In this document: one piece after another, positions 1-5,144 of the stretch
How positions within the stretch are numbered: the stretch's first letter is position 1
Layout: each line of letters opens with the position of its first letter
Assembly (NCBI GenBank): GCA_947489925.1
Contig: CANLFK010000086.1
Span: 1 to 8,954, forward strand
Source of the DNA: Candidatus Caenarcanales bacterium
GTDB lineage: Bacteria; Cyanobacteriota; Vampirovibrionia; Caenarcaniphilales; Caenarcanaceae
DNA length: 8,954 nt
Reading direction: 5' to 3'
Translations under genes and position numbers: made by a program
Notes under the pieces: model-generated
The model's input: the letters and a program-made list of their open reading frames with translations, nothing else
What the model was told of the DNA's origin: nothing
The model's database searches: none

Positions 1-24
1 TTTCCATCTTATATCTTGATTCAT
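1..24 (-). CDS. Possible start of a nucleotidyltransferase substrate-binding (HEPN-like) protein, cut by the window edge
   Basis: An ATG at 24-22 on the minus strand opens a frame with eight visible codons, MNQDIRWK, before the window ends. It lies 38 bases downstream of the glycosyltransferase stop on the same strand. From memory, a DIRWKQRF-like opening is common in the HI0074-type nucleotidyltransferase substrate-binding proteins that pair with MNT antitoxins. That would suit a window already rich in HEPN/MNT genes. Eight residues are too few to be sure, and no clear Shine-Dalgarno sequence precedes the ATG. It could equally be chance. Confidence 0.3.
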
Positions 25-62
25 ATTTTTTTTATTTTTGTGAAAGGGTAATTAATTTGGCA

Positions 63-1628
63 CTAATCAAGAAGTACAAAATCTAATATCTCTTTACTAT
101 AATCTTTCCAAGAATGCCATTGAAAGGAATTTATTTCTTCTTTGAGTTGATTATATTTTGTTTGATCTATTAAAATAACTTCTAGTGATTTTGCAATATC
201 TTCAATACAACTGGGATTAACCAGTATACAGCCACCTGTTTTATCTGCAATTTCTTTCATACTTCCATAATTAGTAGTTATACAAGGTTTTCCAGAACTT
301 AAAGATTCCAAAATAGGCAAGCCAAATCCTTCAGCCCATGAAATAAATACTGTTGCCTTGCATTCTTTATATAAAATTTTTAAGGTATTATCATCAATAT
401 GATTTAAGTATTGCAAATATTCTGGATACTTTTTTTGATACTGAGTAAATTCTTTAATAAAGGAAGCTGATTTCCAGCCCAAAACACCAATAAAATGCAA
501 TTTAAATTTCAAACCTTTTTCCCACAAACTATAAGCACTTCGTAATAAATTCAAGTGATTTTTTCTGGGTTCAATAGTACCAATACTAAGAATTAAAGGT
601 ATGTCTATCTGTTTGCAATGAGTATTTGTAATTGTGTTTTGTTCTTCTAATCCAGCCAATAAATGAGTTTTAATCAGAGGTTTATTTTTAGTATTTAAGC
701 ATTCAATAAAGTTTTCTACATCTAATTGAACACTTGCACTAATACAAGAAATTTTATCTACATATCTTAATAACTTTAGGTATTCGGCAAAAGCAGATGT
801 CATTTCTTCTGTAAAAAACTCTGCTCTAGTAATAGGCAATAAATCATATATAATCATAGAAAGGTTTAGATCAAAAATATTATTTAAAGAAGCATATAAA
901 CTTTCTCTTCCTTTAGACAATAAAACTTCTACTAATAATATACTGGAATTCGTCTTGAATACGGGTATTTGAATAATACCTTTAGGTTTATGCAATTGAT
1001 TGAAAAAATGTTCTTGAATTGGTCTTCTAATATTATCTACAAATTTATTTGCAAAAAACTGTTTATATATAGTTCTTAATGAATTCAATATATTTTTTGT
1101 CAAATGTTGATTATTTTTTTTATAAAGAACCTCTTTATTCCAATTCAAAAGTTTATCTTTAAGCTGTTCAGGTAATAAATACGGTCTCAGAGAATTACCA
1201 ATAGTCGCATAAAAATATATACTAGTATCAGAATTTATTAAGTTTTCAAAAAGTGAACGAGCTACTCGTTGAATACCTGTATTAAAAGGGGCATATAAAG
1301 TTCCAGTCGAATCTAAATACACTGCATTTGAGTCAGTTATTATTAGTTGATACTCAACATTTGCAGTTTTTATTAGTTGATTATATTCATTACTCTGTTT
1401 AATAAAGTCAGCAATTTTTTGAATAGGAGAAAACTGTAACTGAAATTTTGCAAATTCGATTTCTTCCACCGATGGATAACGAGCCAATAAAATCAAATAC
1501 AAATAAGTTATTTTCTCACTATTATCTATTATAAGTGTCTGCAATTCAGCAAGAAAATTATCAAAATTAAATATTTCTTTCTTTAGTAATAATTGACTTA
1601 AACAATTAATTCTTTGTTCTAATGACAT
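63..1628 (-). CDS. GT4-type glycosyltransferase with DUF4214-like N-terminal region
   Basis: Predicted 521-residue cytoplasmic retaining glycosyltransferase that would move a sugar from a nucleotide donor to a glycan acceptor, probably for a surface polysaccharide. Residues about 40-85 (YLYLILLARYPS to SNEYNQLI) resemble the short helical DUF4214 repeat found beside bacterial glycosyltransferases. The GT-B enzyme follows: an acceptor-side TGIQRVARS at 117-125, then MIIYDLLPITRAEFF at 258-272. The donor-side Rossmann half opens with LSIGTIEPRKNHLNLL near 347-362, which is the usual GT4 signature. The EX7E motif is E433 to E441 within EGFGLPILE. The start is ATG at 1628, without a good Shine-Dalgarno sequence. 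A TATAAT on the minus strand at 1700-1695 could be a -10 box, but no convincing -35 accompanies it. Donor and acceptor cannot be told from sequence. The gene looks intact. Confidence 0.85.
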   Translation of the reverse strand: MSLEQRINCLSQLLLKKEIFNFDNFLAELQTLIIDNSEKITYLYLILLARYPSVEEIEFAKFQLQFSPIQKIADFIKQSNEYNQLIKTANVEYQLIITDSNAVYLDSTGTLYAPFNTGIQRVARSLFENLINSDTSIYFYATIGNSLRPYLLPEQLKDKLLNWNKEVLYKKNNQHLTKNILNSLRTIYKQFFANKFVDNIRRPIQEHFFNQLHKPKGIIQIPVFKTNSSILLVEVLLSKGRESLYASLNNIFDLNLSMIIYDLLPITRAEFFTEEMTSAFAEYLKLLRYVDKISCISASVQLDVENFIECLNTKNKPLIKTHLLAGLEEQNTITNTHCKQIDIPLILSIGTIEPRKNHLNLLRSAYSLWEKGLKFKLHFIGVLGWKSASFIKEFTQYQKKYPEYLQYLNHIDDNTLKILYKECKATVFISWAEGFGLPILESLSSGKPCITTNYGSMKEIADKTGGCILVNPSCIEDIAKSLEVILIDQTKYNQLKEEINSFQWHSWKDYSKEILDFVLLD

Positions 1629-1811
1629 TTTATTTAAATTTACACAGAATAAGGAAAGTTTTGATCCGAGGCAAACGCATTCTCTAAGCGTATAATTATA
1701 ACCTAAAGCTAAGCAATATACTTACTTAAACATATTAAACTTTTTTGGCTAAATTGGATTTAGTTATTGATTACTTAATTAATGAAGTCTATAAAGAGAA
1801 AAAGTACTTTG

Positions 1812-2140
1812 TTAGATTAATACTAAACTTAAATTTTTTATCCTCTTGAAATCTGTATCAGAAGTAATTAAACTAGCATGGTTATAAATAGCAGTAGATG
1901 CAATTATACAATCTGGCAACTTTAAGTTGGATTCTTTTCTCATTAAGGTTATTAAATCAATAAAATCTTTTTGCGAAGAAGAAATATCAAAGGCTATAAT
2001 CAATTCTCTGAATTCTCAATTTCACTAATTATAGATATTCCGAGTGAGTAGTTTTTCTCAAGGTTTGATAAAAAATTTTTTCTACCAGAAAAGAAATTAA
2101 TAATAGTACAAGTGCCCAGTATATACTTATTGCCATTCAT
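1812..2140 (-). pseudogene. vapC: Broken vapC-type PIN-domain toxin
   Basis: The reading starts at ATG 2140-2138 with MNGNKYILGTCTIINFFSG, which matches the VapC opening NKYxLDTNxII. The first catalytic Asp is Gly and the following Asn is Cys. The frame continues to GISIISEIENSEN and stops at TGA. The second half of the family lies in another frame: EFRELIIAFDISSSQKDF, then LKLPDCIIASTAIYNHA and LITSDTDFKRIK, ending at TAA 1814-1812. These carry the later acidic residues of the PIN fold. VapC proteins usually have about 130 residues, and this reading falls about 20 codons short. The missing part lies between SEIE and EFRELI, so a deletion with frameshift is the simplest explanation. The intact downstream part alone would be a 63-residue frame from a TTG at 2003. 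The loss of both the catalytic Asp and the frame makes an active RNase very unlikely. In the intact family the toxin cleaves tRNA or other RNA. Confidence 0.8.
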
Positions 2141-2339
2141 TTCTGAAATCCCTTTGATATTCGAGTGATTCTTTATCTTTCCATTTTATAGAACCAAAAA
2201 ATTGTAAGAAATTCTGATCTACGATATCTTCAGTTTCGACAGATACTTTCACTTTCTGACCTTTATACTCACTCAAATCCAGTATATTATTATCTGAATT
2301 GCTTAAATCTAAATAAAATTCTTTTTTAATACCCATCAT
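2127..2339 (-). CDS. VapB-like antitoxin upstream of the broken vapC
   Basis: A protein of about 70 residues, starting MMGIKKEFYLDLSNSD, then LDLSEYKGQKVKVSVE and FLQFFGSIKWKDKESLEY, ending RDFRNEWQ. The short beta-strand N-terminus with LSEYKGxKVKV, followed by an acidic, aromatic C-terminal tail, resembles small antitoxins encoded just before VapC. Such antitoxins neutralise the PIN toxin with the C-terminal tail and repress the operon with the N-terminal part. Its TAA (2129-2127) overlaps the toxin ATG (2140) by 14 bases, the usual coupled arrangement. I chose ATG 2339 over the TTG at 2372 because it is a stronger start codon and lies at the start of the recognisable domain. GAAAGA upstream is a weak ribosome site. 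It appears intact although its toxin is dead. The exact antitoxin family is uncertain. Confidence 0.6.
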   Translation of the reverse strand: MMGIKKEFYLDLSNSDNNILDLSEYKGQKVKVSVETEDIVDQNFLQFFGSIKWKDKESLEYQRDFRNEWQ

Positions 2340-2380
2340 TTTAATTCTTTCTGTTAATTCAATTATACCCAAATAAAAAT

Positions 2381-2470
2381 ATTGTGTTTTATTAGTTTTA
2401 GCTAGTGAATATTATAATGAAAAAGAGTATATTAAAAGTTATAATGAGTTTTTAGAGAGAGGGCTATTTT
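2381..2470 (+). pseudogene. fdtA: fdtA-like 3' end, copy 1 (sugar 3,4-ketoisomerase remnant)
   Basis: From 2383 the frame reads CVLLVLASEYYNEKEYIKS then YNEFLER. This matches the C-terminal end of FdtA/QdtA cupin enzymes (WxcM-like), which isomerise dTDP-4-keto-6-deoxyglucose to the 3-keto sugar. Those proteins typically end with a segment like LLVLASEYYDxxDYIRDYxEFL. Only about 30 codons remain. Compared with copy 2, an extra GA in the GAGAGAGGG run shifts the frame, so the old stop no longer overlaps the MNT start. It now acts only as the leader and ribosome site of MNT1. Confidence 0.7.
2455..2463 (+). promoter_or_regulatory. Ribosome binding site of MNT1, inside the fdtA remnant
   Basis: GAGAGAGGG sits 7 bases before the GTG at 2471. 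It supports the GTG start and lies within what used to be the last fdtA codons (EFLER). Confidence 0.6.
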
Positions 2471-2809
2471 GTGAAATTACCAGATAAAGTTAAAAATCAA
2501 ATTATAGAGGCTCTAAAACCACTTGACCCTGAAAAAGTAATTTTATTTGGCAGTTATGCTTACGGTGAGCCAACGGCAGATAGTGACATTGATTTATATA
2601 TTGTTACTAAAGATGATTTTATTCCAAAAAGTTTTAAGGAAAAAATGAATATTAAATTAAAATTTATTGATGCAATAGATCAAATAAGGGAAAACTTTCC
2701 AGTTGATTTAATTATTCATACTAAAAAGATGTATAAAAAATTTGTAGAATTAAATAGTATGTTTTCTCGTGAAATACTCAATGATGGAATGAAATTATAT
2801 GAATCATAA
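2471..2809 (+). CDS. MNT-type minimal nucleotidyltransferase antitoxin, copy 1 (MNT1)
   Basis: A 112-residue minimal nucleotidyltransferase. The signature GSX10DXD is seen as G27-S28 and D39-x-D41 (SDIDL), and the third acidic residue is D79 in PVDLIIHT, so the catalytic triad is complete. In characterised HEPN/MNT pairs such as MntA/HepT, the MNT protein silences its HEPN partner by adding AMP groups. The same role is inferred here. The start is GTG, supported by the preceding GAGAGGG. The stop (2807-2809) overlaps the HEPN1 start by 11 bases, implying coupled translation. The first 58 codons are almost identical to MNT2 and MNT3. The rest (KMNIKLKFIDAIDQIRENF onward) differs clearly from MNT2. 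Confidence 0.88.
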   Translation: MKLPDKVKNQIIEALKPLDPEKVILFGSYAYGEPTADSDIDLYIVTKDDFIPKSFKEKMNIKLKFIDAIDQIRENFPVDLIIHTKKMYKKFVELNSMFSREILNDGMKLYES

Positions 2810-3209
2810 AATGGCCGAAGAATGGATAAAAGCATCTTCTCTTGATTTGAAAAATATTAAATATATTATTGAAGATGAATATTTAACAACAGTTGTAGCG
2901 TTTCATTCACAACAAGCGATTGAGAAGTTATTTAAGGCTTGTTTTGAATTTATAGAAGTTAAATACCCAAAACAACATGATTTAATAAACCTTTCAAATC
3001 TCTTAAAGAAGAATGATATTAATTTAAAACTTAACAATATTTTATTAAAGAAAATCAATGATTTGTACACTGATTCTCGCTATCCTTCGGAATTTGGTTT
3101 ATTGCCAGACGGACAACCTTCTTTAGAAGAAGCTAAAGAATTTTATGAATTTGCTTTGAATATTTACGAACAAGTGAAAAATCTACTAGAAAAGAAAACA
3201 AATAATTGA
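2799..3209 (+). CDS. HEPN-domain protein, copy 1 (HEPN1), partner of MNT1
   Basis: A 136-residue all-helical protein of the HEPN (PF05168-like) type. Family features seen are EEWIKASSLDLK near the N-terminus, AFHSQQAIEKLFKA at 34-47, KQHDL at 58-62, and LYTDSRYPSEFG at 89-100 with R94. The final helix, EFYEFALNIYEQVKN, is typical. The RX4-6H ribonuclease motif of toxic HEPN proteins is not present: R94 is followed by YPSEFGLLP with no histidine. It may therefore be a non-catalytic, substrate-binding or AMP-accepting partner rather than an RNase. The last 40 codons are nearly identical to those of HEPN2 and HEPN3, while the N-terminal two thirds diverge. ATG 2799 is chosen for its overlap with MNT1; ATG 2811 is a close alternative. 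Confidence 0.82.
   Translation: MNHKMAEEWIKASSLDLKNIKYIIEDEYLTTVVAFHSQQAIEKLFKACFEFIEVKYPKQHDLINLSNLLKKNDINLKLNNILLKKINDLYTDSRYPSEFGLLPDGQPSLEEAKEFYEFALNIYEQVKNLLEKKTNN
3072..3190 (+). repeat. Constant block B, copy 1 (HEPN 3' end)
   Basis: Encodes SRYPSEFGLLPDGQPS to the last helix of HEPN1. It is very similar to 3956-4075 and 4416-4537, in contrast to the diverged HEPN 5' parts. Confidence 0.8.
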
Positions 3210-3372
3210 GTTAAAAGATAAAAATCAAGGTTTATTTATTGGACAAATGATTTGGAGGGAAATGTTTGATTTTTCGGAAGATTGTGTTTGATTAGTTGTA
3301 GCCAGTGAATATTATAATGAAAAAGAGTATATTAAAAGTTATAATGAGTTTTTAGAGAGGGCTATTTTGTGA
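3205..3372 (+). pseudogene. fdtA: fdtA-like 3' end, copy 2 (longer remnant with in-frame stop)
   Basis: The frame from 3205 reads IELKDKNQGLFIGQMIWREM, FDFSEDCV, stop, LVVASEYYNEKEYIKS, YNEFLERAIL, stop. This is the C-terminal part of an FdtA/WxcM-like sugar 3,4-ketoisomerase, where GPMVWREMYDFSEDAVLLVLASEYY-type text is characteristic. About 55 codons remain. One base change turns a Leu codon (TTA in copy 1) into TGA at 3289-3291. The upstream cupin domain is absent; the HEPN1 stop codon at 3207-3209 falls inside the first codons of the remnant. The final TGA (3370-3372) overlaps the MNT2 GTG start as GTGA. This suggests that fdtA and MNT were once adjacent, coupled genes in one operon. Confidence 0.75.
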
Positions 3373-3543
3373 AATTACCAGAAGAAATTAAAAATCAAAT
3401 TATAGAGGCTCTAAAACCACTTGACCCTGAAAAAGTAATTTTATTTGGCAGTTATGCTTACGGCGAACCAACGGCAGATAGTGACATTGATTTATATATT
3501 GTTACTAAAGATGATTTTATTCCACAAAGTTTTAAAGAAAAAA
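3281..3543 (+). repeat. Constant block A, copy 2
   Basis: Second copy of the fdtA tail plus MNT 5' half, 898-900 bases after copy 1 and nearly identical to it. It lacks the extra GA seen before MNT1, and so keeps the GTGA overlap. Confidence 0.85.
3355..3361 (+). promoter_or_regulatory. Ribosome binding site of MNT2, inside the fdtA remnant
   Basis: GAGAGGG lies 7 bases before GTG 3369 and supports that start. It is encoded by the fdtA tail, as for MNT1. Confidence 0.6.
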
Positions 3544-3698
3544 GTGAAATTTATTTAAAATATGCAAGATCAATCAGAGATTTACAAAAAGAAATAGCAA
3601 TTGATTTAATAGTACATACAAGAAAAATGTTTGAAAAGTTTGTAGATTTAAATAGTAGTTTTTATCGACATTCAATAAAAGAAGGTATAGAATTATGA
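3369..3698 (+). CDS. MNT-type minimal nucleotidyltransferase antitoxin, copy 2 (MNT2)
   Basis: A 109-residue minimal nucleotidyltransferase with G27-S28, D39-x-D41 and the third acid D79 (AIDLIVHT), so the active site is complete. It is inferred to modify and silence HEPN2. GTG start with GAGAGGG upstream. The stop overlaps the HEPN2 start as ATGA (3695-3698). Residues 7-58 are almost identical to MNT1, and residues 59-109 are clearly diverged (SEIYLKYARSIRDLQKEIA here). Divergence of the C-terminal half next to a diverged HEPN N-terminus suggests that the two co-vary as an interaction surface. That is inference. Confidence 0.88.
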   Translation: MKLPEEIKNQIIEALKPLDPEKVILFGSYAYGEPTADSDIDLYIVTKDDFIPQSFKEKSEIYLKYARSIRDLQKEIAIDLIVHTRKMFEKFVDLNSSFYRHSIKEGIEL

Positions 3699-4096
3699 AT
3701 CTTGATCAAGAGTGGCTTAAAGCTTCCAATGATGATTTGAAAACAATAAGTAAAATATTAGATTTTGATGATTTATCTCATATTGTAGCTTTTCATGCTC
3801 AACAATCTATAGAAAAATCTTTTAAAGCTATTATGGAATCAGAAAAAATAAAAATTCCCAAAGAACATAATTTATTCAAATTGAAAAACTTCGTAAAAGA
3901 TACTCTTGAAATAAATAATGATGATTTACTTGATACACTCAATCAACTTTATATAGATTCTCGTTATCCTTCAGAATTTGGTTTATTACCAGATGGAAAA
4001 CCAACTACGGAAGAAGCTCAAGAGTTTTATGAGTTTGCTTTAAGTATTTATGAACAAGTAAAAAATATACTAGAAAAAGGTAATATAAAATCATGA
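3695..4096 (+). CDS. HEPN-domain protein, copy 2 (HEPN2), partner of MNT2
   Basis: A 133-residue helical HEPN protein. Matching positions to HEPN1 are QEWLKASNDDLK, AFHAQQSIEKSFKA at 32-45, PKEHNL at 55-60, LYIDSRYPSEFG at 85-96 with R90, and the last helix EFYEFALSIYEQVKN. As in HEPN1, no RX4-6H ribonuclease motif is visible. It starts at ATG 3695, overlapping the MNT2 stop by 4 bases. It ends at TGA 4094-4096, which overlaps the MNT3 start as ATGA. The N-terminal two thirds differ from HEPN1 at many positions while the C-terminal 40 residues are nearly the same. Confidence 0.82.
   Translation: MNLDQEWLKASNDDLKTISKILDFDDLSHIVAFHAQQSIEKSFKAIMESEKIKIPKEHNLFKLKNFVKDTLEINNDDLLDTLNQLYIDSRYPSEFGLLPDGKPTTEEAQEFYEFALSIYEQVKNILEKGNIKS
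3956..4075 (+). repeat. Constant block B, copy 2 (HEPN 3' end)
   Basis: Encodes SRYPSEFGLLPDGKPTTEEA to the last helix of HEPN2. It differs from copies 1 and 3 at several third positions around the LLPDG codons. Confidence 0.8.
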
Positions 4097-4252
4097 AATT
4101 ACCAGATAAAATTAAAAATCAAATTATAGAGGCTCTAAAACCACTTGACCCTGAAAAAGTAATTTTATTTGGCAGTTATGCTTACGGCGAACCAACGGCA
4201 GATAGCGACATTGATTTATATATAGTTACAAAAGATGATTTTATTCCAAAGA
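4093..4252 (+). repeat. Constant block A, copy 3 (MNT part only)
   Basis: MNT 5' half without the fdtA tail. The leader here is the 3' end of HEPN2, joined by an ATGA overlap. Nearly identical to the MNT parts of copies 1 and 2. Confidence 0.85.
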
Positions 4253-4335
4253 ATTATACTGAGAACATGGAGATTTATTTGAAATATGCAAATGCAATGC
4301 AAAGTATATTGATATACCCAAGATACACTCTTTAA
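4093..4335 (+). pseudogene. Truncated MNT nucleotidyltransferase, copy 3 (MNT3)
   Basis: An 80-codon frame from ATG 4093. Residues 1-70 follow the MNT family, including G27-S28 and D39-x-D41, up to EIYLKYANAMQ. The last ten residues (SILIYPRYTL) are not MNT sequence; they are HEPN3 sequence read in the wrong frame. The third catalytic Asp (D79 in MNT1 and MNT2) and the C-terminal half are missing, so nucleotidyl transfer is unlikely. Compared with MNT2-HEPN2, the junction near 4303-4308 removes about 40 MNT codons and 50 HEPN codons, roughly 270 bases. It is translationally coupled to HEPN2 by an ATGA overlap, so a short product may still be made. Confidence 0.82.
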
Positions 4336-4544
4336 ACAAGCTATTTAAATTAACTGAAGATATTTTTGAAGAATATGACACAACGATAGTAAATAAATTA
4401 GATAAACTTTATACATCTTCTTGCTATCCTTCGGAATTTGGTTTATTGCCAGACGGACAACCTTCTACGGAAGAAGCTCAAGAATTTTATGAGTTTGCTT
4501 TAAGTATTTATGAACAAGTGAAAAATATATTAGAACAAAATAAT
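4305..4544 (+). pseudogene. HEPN3 remnant lacking its N-terminal third
   Basis: In the frame of the downstream GNAT gene, the sequence reads YIDIPKIHSLNKLFKLTEDI, then LDKLYTSSCYPSEFGLLPDG, then EFYEFALSIYEQVKNILEQNN. It aligns with HEPN2 from about residue 52 (IKIPKEHNLFKLKNF) to the end. Helices 1-2 with the FHxQQxxEK segment are gone. The conserved Arg of SRYPS is Cys (SCYPS). No ATG or GTG opens the frame between the upstream stop at 4260-4262 and the remnant, so the full remnant has no proper start. The frame carries on without a stop into the acetyltransferase. Confidence 0.8.
4416..4537 (+). repeat. Constant block B, copy 3 (mosaic HEPN 3' end)
   Basis: The first part, about 4425-4466, matches HEPN1 base for base where HEPN2 differs. 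From 4467 onward it mostly matches HEPN2 (ACG GAA GAA GCT CAA). The switch inside one block points to recombination between copies. Confidence 0.75.
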
Positions 4545-5063
4545 GTAATAATTCAAGGTAAAAGTATTAAACTAAGACTAATAGAAATAAAAGATGCAGA
4601 ATTTATACTTTCTCTACGACTAGACAGCAATTTAAATAAACATCTCTCTTCGGTGAATAATGACTTGAACGCACAAATTGATTGGATAAAAAAGTACAAA
4701 GAAAGAGAAATTGAAAAAGAAGAGTATTATTTTATTATTGAATCTTTGAGCGGTGAACCTTACGGAACAGTAAGATTATATGATTTTAGAGATAATAGTT
4801 TTTGTTGGGGCAGTTGGATAATAAAACCTAATAGTCCTTCTATAGTTTCTATTCAATCAACTTTATTGGTATATCAATTTGCTTTTTATACTTTACATTT
4901 TAAAAAGTCCCATTTTGATGTTAGAAAAGAAAACTTAAAAGTAATAGATTTTCATAAGCGCATGGGAGGAAAAATAGTTTCTGAAGATGAATTAAATTAT
5001 TATTTTGAGTATTTAAAAGAAGATTATGAAAAGGCTAGAGAGAAGTATAAAAAGTTTTTGTGA
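4446..5063 (+). CDS. GNAT-family N-acetyltransferase (RimJ/RimL-like), fused in frame to a HEPN tail
   Basis: Residues about 34-205 of this frame form a full-length GNAT protein. It opens IIQGKSIKLRLIEIKDAEFI, followed by LRLDSNLNKHLSS, YYFIIESLSGEPYGTVRLYD, FCWGSWIIKPNSPS, and a last core segment HFDVRKENLKVIDFHKRMGG. Such enzymes move an acetyl group from acetyl-CoA to an amine. This subtype is often found in polysaccharide or sugar-nucleotide loci, which fits the fdtA remnants on either side. Residues 1-33 are the end of HEPN3. The true start is unclear: the GNAT domain has no ATG of its own. The candidates are TTG 4446 or GTG 4518, neither with a good ribosome site. The TGA at 5061-5063 meets fdtA copy 3 directly. 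It may be a working fusion, or a gene that lost its start when the array collapsed. Confidence 0.75.
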   Translation: MPDGQPSTEEAQEFYEFALSIYEQVKNILEQNNVIIQGKSIKLRLIEIKDAEFILSLRLDSNLNKHLSSVNNDLNAQIDWIKKYKEREIEKEEYYFIIESLSGEPYGTVRLYDFRDNSFCWGSWIIKPNSPSIVSIQSTLLVYQFAFYTLHFKKSHFDVRKENLKVIDFHKRMGGKIVSEDELNYYFEYLKEDYEKAREKYKKFL

Positions 5064-5144
5064 TTTTATTGGTTTTATCCAGCGAATATTATAATAAAAA
5101 AGAGTATATTAAAAGTTTAATGAGTTTTTAGAGAGGGTGATTTT
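5059..5144 (+). pseudogene. fdtA: fdtA-like 3' end, copy 3
   Basis: From 5060 the frame reads VILLVLSSEYYNKKEYIKS, then a one-base loss relative to copies 1 and 2 shifts it to a TAG. The GAGAGGG ribosome-site segment is kept at 5131-5137, but no MNT gene follows. It is more diverged than copies 1 and 2 are from each other. It begins at the last codon of the GNAT gene, and its end overlaps the 3' end of rtcB on the other strand. It therefore marks the right edge of the array. Confidence 0.7.

Larger units (their letters stand above)
2381..2645 (+). repeat. Constant block A, copy 1 (fdtA tail plus MNT 5' half)
   Basis: This stretch is nearly identical by eye to 3281-3543, and its MNT part is nearly identical to 4093-4252. 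It covers the fdtA tail, the ribosome site and MNT codons 1 to about 58. Similarity falls off sharply after the FIPxSFKE segment of the MNT protein. Confidence 0.85.

Noticed and set aside
1629..1811. Possible gene or RNA in the gap between the glycosyltransferase and the vapC remnant
   Set aside because: Only a weak four-base-pair stem near 1675-1690 and a TATAAT-like box were seen. No frame or strong structure was found.
4263..4335. A programmed -1 frameshift joining MNT3 to the HEPN3-GNAT frame
   Set aside because: Both frames are open here and the shift direction would be right, but no X-XXY-YYZ slippery heptamer in the MNT frame was found. A deletion explains the layout more simply.
2381..5144. 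The repeats as a CRISPR array or an insertion sequence
   Set aside because: The repeats are long coding segments at irregular spacing, not short repeats with spacers. No transposase and no terminal inverted repeats are seen.
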